From NCBI GenBank assembly GCA_029071285.1, contig JAIEAS010000287.1, forward strand, positions 1 through 19,698: a stretch of 19,698 nt of DNA, written 5' to 3'. Shown here piece by piece: positions 16,878 to 19,698 of the stretch. This stretch comes from Clostridia bacterium (GTDB lineage: Bacteria > Bacillota > Clostridia > Christensenellales > Borkfalkiaceae). The notes under the pieces are model-generated. The model was not told the DNA's origin. It made no database searches and saw nothing but the letters and a program-made list of their open reading frames with translations. The translations under genes were made by a program, and so were the position numbers. How positions within the stretch are numbered: the first letter of the stretch is position 1; each line of letters begins with the position of its first letter.

Positions 16878-17537
16878 ATGAAACCCGCAAAATTTGCCGT
16901 ATGCTGCCTTCTGGCTGCACTATGTTTCGCAATCCCCTCCCGCCCCGCAGCACTTGTCGGGACGGGAGAATCTTCCGCGCACTACGCGATTGCCACCACG
17001 CGCAACGTGTACTTTTACGAGAATATCGACGACGCCCACGCCATGTTCGCAATTCCCTATACCTACTGCGTGGAAGTGCTCGACGTACAGGACGACTGGT
17101 ATCAGGTAAGATACGCAGAGGACGCAGGCGCCTACAACGCGCTCAGCGGCTTCTGCCGCAAAGCGGGGCTTACATTAGTGGACGAGCCGCCCAAAAGCGT
17201 TTACCTAAACAAGCTTATAACCGTTGAGTTCAGGCACGAGCTCGGCAACACCTTTCTGCCGACCGTCGGCGAAGTGAACGACGAGGCGGTTTTTTACGGC
17301 AATTTATACTGGGATAACGAGGCGTACTCCTACGTGTATTACAACGGCAAGTACGGCTACGTGAACGGCGCGCACGAGGACTATCCCTTAAACGAACTCC
17401 CCGCCGAACCGACCCCCAAAGAGGGCAAGGGCGCGAACGTAAAGCTTATTATCGTAATAGTGCTTATCGCCGCCGCGGGACTGTCCCTCTTGATACTCTA
17501 CTTCACGGGCAAAACCGCCAAGTTCAAACGGACATAA
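16878..17537 (+). CDS. Secreted SH3-like protein with C-terminal membrane anchor
   Basis: 219 aa. The signal peptide is residues 1-25 (FAVCCLLAALCFAIP core), with no valid lipobox despite three cysteines. Residues about 40-98 resemble a bacterial SH3-type beta barrel (NVYFYENID, VEVLDVQDDWYQVRY, SGFCRKAGL). Residues about 112-166 may form a second, divergent copy (DEAVFYGNLY, YSYVYYNGKYGYVNG). A proline-lysine linker leads to a transmembrane helix (188-210) and a short basic tail, KTAKFKRT. This implies an envelope protein facing the wall, possibly peptidoglycan binding; the function is inferred from fold only. There is no clear Shine-Dalgarno site before the ATG. It is divergent from terL, and its last 14 nt overlap the end of the convergent 128-aa gene. 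It could be unrelated to the phage genes, or a lysis- or release-associated envelope factor. Confidence 0.82.
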   Translation: MKPAKFAVCCLLAALCFAIPSRPAALVGTGESSAHYAIATTRNVYFYENIDDAHAMFAIPYTYCVEVLDVQDDWYQVRYAEDAGAYNALSGFCRKAGLTLVDEPPKSVYLNKLITVEFRHELGNTFLPTVGEVNDEAVFYGNLYWDNEAYSYVYYNGKYGYVNGAHEDYPLNELPAEPTPKEGKGANVKLIIVIVLIAAAGLSLLILYFTGKTAKFKRT

Positions 17538-17910
17538 GGCAGTAGTATTTCCCCGCAAGCTCAATGCCCTTTTTAAATGAATCGAGCCTGCGCGCCCTGC
17601 GCTTGAACTTAATCACCGCGCGGCGCAGCCTTTTAATCTGCTCGCAAGATAGCCTCTTTATGCCGCAGCGCAACCGCGCGTACTCTTCCAGCGCCGCCCC
17701 GTCGTCTTCGGGCAGACGGGAAATTATTCCGTCCAGATAATCCCAGAGCGCGGCAAGCTCGCTCTTTTCGCCGATAATTCGGCATAATCTATCCGCACTA
17801 TCGAAACCGCTTCCGTCGTAAGACGACGCGATTTTTAAAATAAGATTGTCAAACGCGCGCTCTAAGCTATCCGCGCAATAATAAAAACGCAATATTCTTT
17901 TAACCTTCAC
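17524..17910 (-). CDS. Small basic helical protein under a LexA-boxed promoter, unknown function
   Basis: 128 aa, not recognised. Predicted mostly helical: an N-terminal amphipathic segment (ILRFYYCADSLERAFDNLIL), a middle helix (EKSELAALWDYLDGIISRL), then EDDGAALEEYARLRCG and a very basic C-terminal region (81-114, with IKRLRRAVIKFKRRARRL). The last part resembles the tail of a helix-turn-helix or RNA/DNA-binding protein, and size and position would suit a RinA/ArpU-like phage late activator or a small terminase, but I see no firm motif for either. Start: GTG at 17908-17910 with GAGGTG 7 nt upstream, supplied by a 10-bp tandem repeat. It overlaps the convergent SH3 gene by 14 nt at the 3' end, with no terminator between. 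Upstream are a TATAAT and a GAAC-N4-GTTC box, so it is probably induced by DNA damage. Confidence 0.8.
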   Translation of the reverse strand: MKVKRILRFYYCADSLERAFDNLILKIASSYDGSGFDSADRLCRIIGEKSELAALWDYLDGIISRLPEDDGAALEEYARLRCGIKRLSCEQIKRLRRAVIKFKRRARRLDSFKKGIELAGKYYCLMSV

Positions 17911-17925
17911 CTCTCTTCACCTCTC
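17906..17925 (-). repeat. Tandem 10-bp duplication creating ribosome site and start codon
   Basis: The minus-strand unit GAGAGGTGAA occurs twice in a row (17916-17925 and 17906-17915). The first copy supplies GAGGTG as the ribosome-binding sequence, and the second copy supplies the GTG start codon of the 128-aa gene. The GTG of the first copy is out of frame, so only the second can start the protein. Confidence 0.85.
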
Positions 17926-17951
17926 AATCCGAACGGTATTCAAACATTATC

Positions 17952-17965
17952 CGAACGATTGTTCG
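17952..17965. promoter_or_regulatory. LexA-type SOS box
   Basis: CGAAC-GATT-GTTCG is a perfect 5+4+5 palindrome containing the GAAC-N4-GTTC core used by LexA in Bacillus and clostridia. It has one mismatch to the full Bacillus consensus, inside the 4-nt centre. It lies immediately downstream of TATAAT and covers the expected transcription start, a normal position for repression. A second CGAAC half site (17930-17934) lies nearby in the leader. Confidence 0.7.
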
Positions 17966-17970
17966 CTTTT

Positions 17971-17976
17971 ATTATA
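17971..17976 (-). promoter_or_regulatory. -10 element of the 128-aa gene
   Basis: A perfect TATAAT on the minus strand, about 60 nt ahead of the GTG start. The sequence 16-18 nt further up has no good -35 match, which may mean a weak or activated promoter. The adjacent LexA-type box would block it until DNA damage. Confidence 0.6.
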
Positions 17977-18031
17977 AACGCCAAATATGACTTAAAACGT
18001 ACAAATTAAAAATAAATTTAAAATTTTCAAC

Positions 18032-18061
18032 AAAAAAATCCGTGCCCTTTTGGGACGCGGA
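18032..18061 (-). terminator. Orphan minus-strand terminator between divergent promoters
   Basis: On the minus strand, arms 18052-18061 and 18039-18047 form a 9-pair stem (one G-U pair, one bulged base) with a 4-nt loop. Seven T follow (18032-18038). It looks like an intrinsic terminator, yet no minus-strand gene lies upstream of it in this window. It may block antisense transcripts from entering the LexA-boxed unit, or end a small RNA. Confidence 0.6.
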
Positions 18062-18076
18062 GTAAAACGAAAACAG

Positions 18077-18105
18077 TTTACAATAAAAAACAGGTGTGGT
18101 ATAAT
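18077..18105 (+). promoter_or_regulatory. Promoter giving a leaderless mRNA for the 433-aa anchored protein
   Basis: TTTACA (18077-18082), a 17-nt spacer and TATAAT (18100-18105), with TG one base before it (extended -10). The GTG at 18112 begins 6 nt after the -10, exactly where transcription should start. The hexamers are the same as at the methyltransferase gene. Confidence 0.88.
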
Positions 18106-18111
18106 CGTATC

Positions 18112-19413
18112 GTGAAACGTTTAGCATTTATTTCAACTGCATTATTATTATCGGTAAGTCTGGCGGGCGGAATTTCGGCAAACGCGGCTGCGGCGGAAAC
18201 GCAGTATCCCGAAAACGGCGACTTCACGTCTACGCTCGAGTTTTCCTCGCTTAAAGACTACGCGGTGTCCGACGGCGCGTTCGCGTTCGTGGACGGAAAC
18301 ACCGTAAAGGTCTACGAGGTCGGAACCTTAGACGAAAGCGGCGAAAAGCCCGTTTACAAAAACGGCTCGCTCACCGAGTACGGCGATTTCGAAGTTACGG
18401 TAACTTCAATCGACTGCGTAAACGGCTCGTTCTATTACTCGGACGGCAACGGCAAGGTCTACTCCCTTTCGGACAAGTCCGAAGCCGAAGGCGTTACTTT
18501 AACCCAGTCGAAAAACCTTCTTTTAAACGAAGCTACGGGCTATACCTATACGATAGTTGAAGCGGGCATCACGGTATACAAAGCCGAAGTGGGCGAAACC
18601 AAAATAAACGGAACTTTTTCCGGTCTTAAAAAATACGGCGATTATATATACGCAATCAGCGGCAACGAGCTGTGCAAATTCTCGGAAGCCGATATGCAGA
18701 CCGCGGAAATGCAGTACGTGGACTATTCGCCCGCAAAAAATATATCGGTCGGAAACACCGCCGAAATCTTAAAAAACTACACTCTCAGATTCGTAACGGT
18801 AGCGAGCGGCGCGTATATGACCGAAGTGGACTTATCCTCGGCTCTCACCGATAAATTCAAAACGGGCGAAACGGCTGAAATTCTGGAAGACGCCCCCGCC
18901 CTTCTGCTCGGATACAGCGGCAACGCCGCACTCGTTTCAATAGGAAAGCAAAGCTACATCACTCTTAAAACCAACGTAACCGAGGACGAAGGCGATTACT
19001 TCACCGACGCGGAATTTACCAAGGCTCAGCTTCTCGGCGACGCGATATACGCCTCCCCCTTCGTTATGGAATGCGGCTACGCCCTCTACCGCGGCAACGA
19101 TACCGTGATAGTAGACGTAAAGCGCAAGCTTAAAAGCGACGTGCTCGAAGCCGACTTTTACGAAGTTTCCTATACCGATAAAGAGGGAAAAACGGTAACG
19201 GGCTACGTTATATCGGGACTGCTGTCCGGCGACAACGTCGACGACGACAAACAGCCGACCGAAAAGCCCGACGCAAACCACACCGAAAAGAACAACGTAA
19301 AAACCGTGCTGATAGTTCTGATGGTGGTGATTCTGGTGCTGATAGTTATAAGCTATCTTTTATGGCTTGTAACCGGCGGCAAACGCGGAAAAACAAAATC
19401 AACGGATAAATAA
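18112..19413 (+). CDS. Secreted beta-rich protein with C-terminal membrane anchor, leaderless GTG start
   Basis: 433 aa, function unknown. I start it at the GTG at 18112, not at the in-frame GTG at 18094, because the -10 element lies between them and so the upstream codon cannot be on the transcript. From 18112 the protein begins MKRLAFISTALLLSVSLAGG, a textbook signal peptide with likely cleavage after the ANA-AAA stretch. Residues about 35-365 are beta-rich with short repeated display patterns (DGAFAFVDGNTVKVY, GSFYYSDGNGKVYSL, GDYIYAISGNELCKF), suggesting a WD-like or Kelch-like propeller. A charged linker (DDDKQPTEKPDANHTEKNN) leads to a transmembrane helix (about 398-421) and a basic tail. 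No ribosome-binding sequence precedes it. It is monocistronic, with a strong terminator. The anchor arrangement matches the 803-aa and SH3 proteins. Confidence 0.85.
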   Translation: MKRLAFISTALLLSVSLAGGISANAAAAETQYPENGDFTSTLEFSSLKDYAVSDGAFAFVDGNTVKVYEVGTLDESGEKPVYKNGSLTEYGDFEVTVTSIDCVNGSFYYSDGNGKVYSLSDKSEAEGVTLTQSKNLLLNEATGYTYTIVEAGITVYKAEVGETKINGTFSGLKKYGDYIYAISGNELCKFSEADMQTAEMQYVDYSPAKNISVGNTAEILKNYTLRFVTVASGAYMTEVDLSSALTDKFKTGETAEILEDAPALLLGYSGNAALVSIGKQSYITLKTNVTEDEGDYFTDAEFTKAQLLGDAIYASPFVMECGYALYRGNDTVIVDVKRKLKSDVLEADFYEVSYTDKEGKTVTGYVISGLLSGDNVDDDKQPTEKPDANHTEKNNVKTVLIVLMVVILVLIVISYLLWLVTGGKRGKTKSTDK

Positions 19414-19425
19414 TTAAAAATTAAC

Positions 19426-19457
19426 GCCCGACGCGCTCCCCGCGTCGGGCTTATTTT
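19426..19457 (+). terminator. Terminator of the 433-aa protein gene
   Basis: A perfect 10-bp GC-rich stem (19426-19435 with 19441-19450) with a CTCCC loop is followed by TTATTTT. It begins 12 nt after the stop codon. A separate TTATGT/ACATAA inverted repeat (19456-19470) overlaps its T-tract. Confidence 0.9.
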
Positions 19458-19513
19458 ATGTGTAACATAAAAACCAACTCTATTGGTATTGTTTAAGATT
19501 GCGCTTAGCACAA

Positions 19514-19535
19514 AGTTCGGAAACAAAATCGAACT
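19514..19535. repeat. Inverted repeat AGTTCG-N10-CGAACT in AT-rich spacer
   Basis: Perfect 6-bp arms (19514-19519, 19530-19535) lie in the 100-nt AT-rich spacer between two 3' ends. It could be a weak hairpin ending the SHOCT gene or a protein site. The right arm plus the following TGCGGTTA is one base off a GAAC-N4-GTTC core. Nothing else was found in this spacer. Confidence 0.35.
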
Positions 19536-19566
19536 GCGGTTATTAAATAAATTGCACAGTGCTTAA

Positions 19567-19698
19567 TTATAAAAGTTCTTTTTTCTTCTTATCAAATTCT
19601 TCTTGCGTTATAATGCCTTCATCTAAAAGTTTTTTGTATTTTAAAATTAAGTCAGCATTATCTAATTTTGGAATATTATCAGTATTATTGTTTATGTC
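19567..19698 (-). CDS. SHOCT-domain protein, C-terminal fragment (runs off the window)
   Basis: The minus strand is open from the window edge to a TAA at 19567-19569, giving the last 43 residues of a protein whose start lies outside. The segment LDNADLILKYKKLLDEGIIT followed by QEEFDKKKKELL is a typical SHOCT domain: a short helical hairpin with the L-x-E/D-G-I-I-T-x-E-E-F core, usually found at the C-terminus of varied bacterial proteins and often thought to mediate oligomerisation. Codons are strongly AT-rich (AAA, TTA, ATT, AAT), unlike every other gene in the window. This suggests acquired DNA or a different selective history. The nature of the N-terminal part is unknown. Confidence 0.85.
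   Translation of the reverse strand, partial: DINNNTDNIPKLDNADLILKYKKLLDEGIITQEEFDKKKKELL

Noticed and set aside
18094..18111. Upstream GTG start for the 433-aa anchored protein
   Set aside because: The TATAAT of its promoter lies at 18100-18105, inside this extension, and the extension spoils an otherwise perfect signal peptide.
1..19698. CRISPR arrays, tRNA or rRNA genes, insertion sequences
   Set aside because: No regularly spaced repeats, tRNA-like or rRNA-like sequence and no transposase frame were recognised anywhere in the window.

Overview
The window looks like a chromosomal segment from a Gram-positive Clostridia-type bacterium, probably an uncultured gut lineage. The supporting signs are strong AGGAG-type ribosome sites, TTGACA/TATAAT-class promoters, a tandem type II topoisomerase pair, a GAAC-N4-GTTC (LexA-type) box and the standard genetic code. 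This placement is inference; no rRNA or other phylogenetic marker beyond the topoisomerase genes is present. Most genes lie on the minus strand.

Layout, left to right. (1) 30-4996: a minus-strand operon parE-parC-DUF1858, with a near-consensus promoter at its right end and a strong hairpin at its left end. (2) 5081-7618: a large surface-exposed single-pass membrane protein with its own consensus promoter and terminator. (3) 7636-9229: a class I SAM-dependent methyltransferase (RlmI-like) overlapping an RluA-family pseudouridine synthase, both probably RNA-modifying. Their promoter is so close to the start codon that the mRNA should be leaderless. (4) 9255-16815: a compact, intact, eight-gene phage head/packaging module. 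Its order is large terminase, small unknown protein, P22-type portal, scaffold, major capsid, gp4-like adaptor, gp10-like hub, unknown 165-aa protein, ending at a hairpin. The window shows no integrase, replication, lysis, tailspike or repressor gene. (5) 16878-18111: a divergent membrane-anchored SH3-like protein, whose 3' end overlaps that of a small basic minus-strand protein. The promoter of the small gene carries a LexA-type box over its expected start of transcription. (6) 18077-19457: a second secreted, C-terminally anchored protein that also appears leaderless, closed by a good terminator. (7) After about 19460 the DNA becomes AT-rich and contains the C-terminal end of a SHOCT-domain protein that runs off the window.

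How it may fit together: the most interesting unit is 9255-18000. A minus-strand transcript from the LexA-boxed promoter would cross the 128-aa gene and the antisense strand of the SH3 gene, then enter the packaging module; I see no obvious terminator on that path. This would be a damage-inducible head-and-packaging cassette arranged as a noncontiguous operon, lacking the genes of a self-mobile phage in this window. It could be a domesticated DNA-packaging particle (gene-transfer-agent-like), a satellite, or a decaying prophage remnant; the sequence alone cannot decide. A second theme is leaderless start sites, clear at two genes and weakly suggested at a third.
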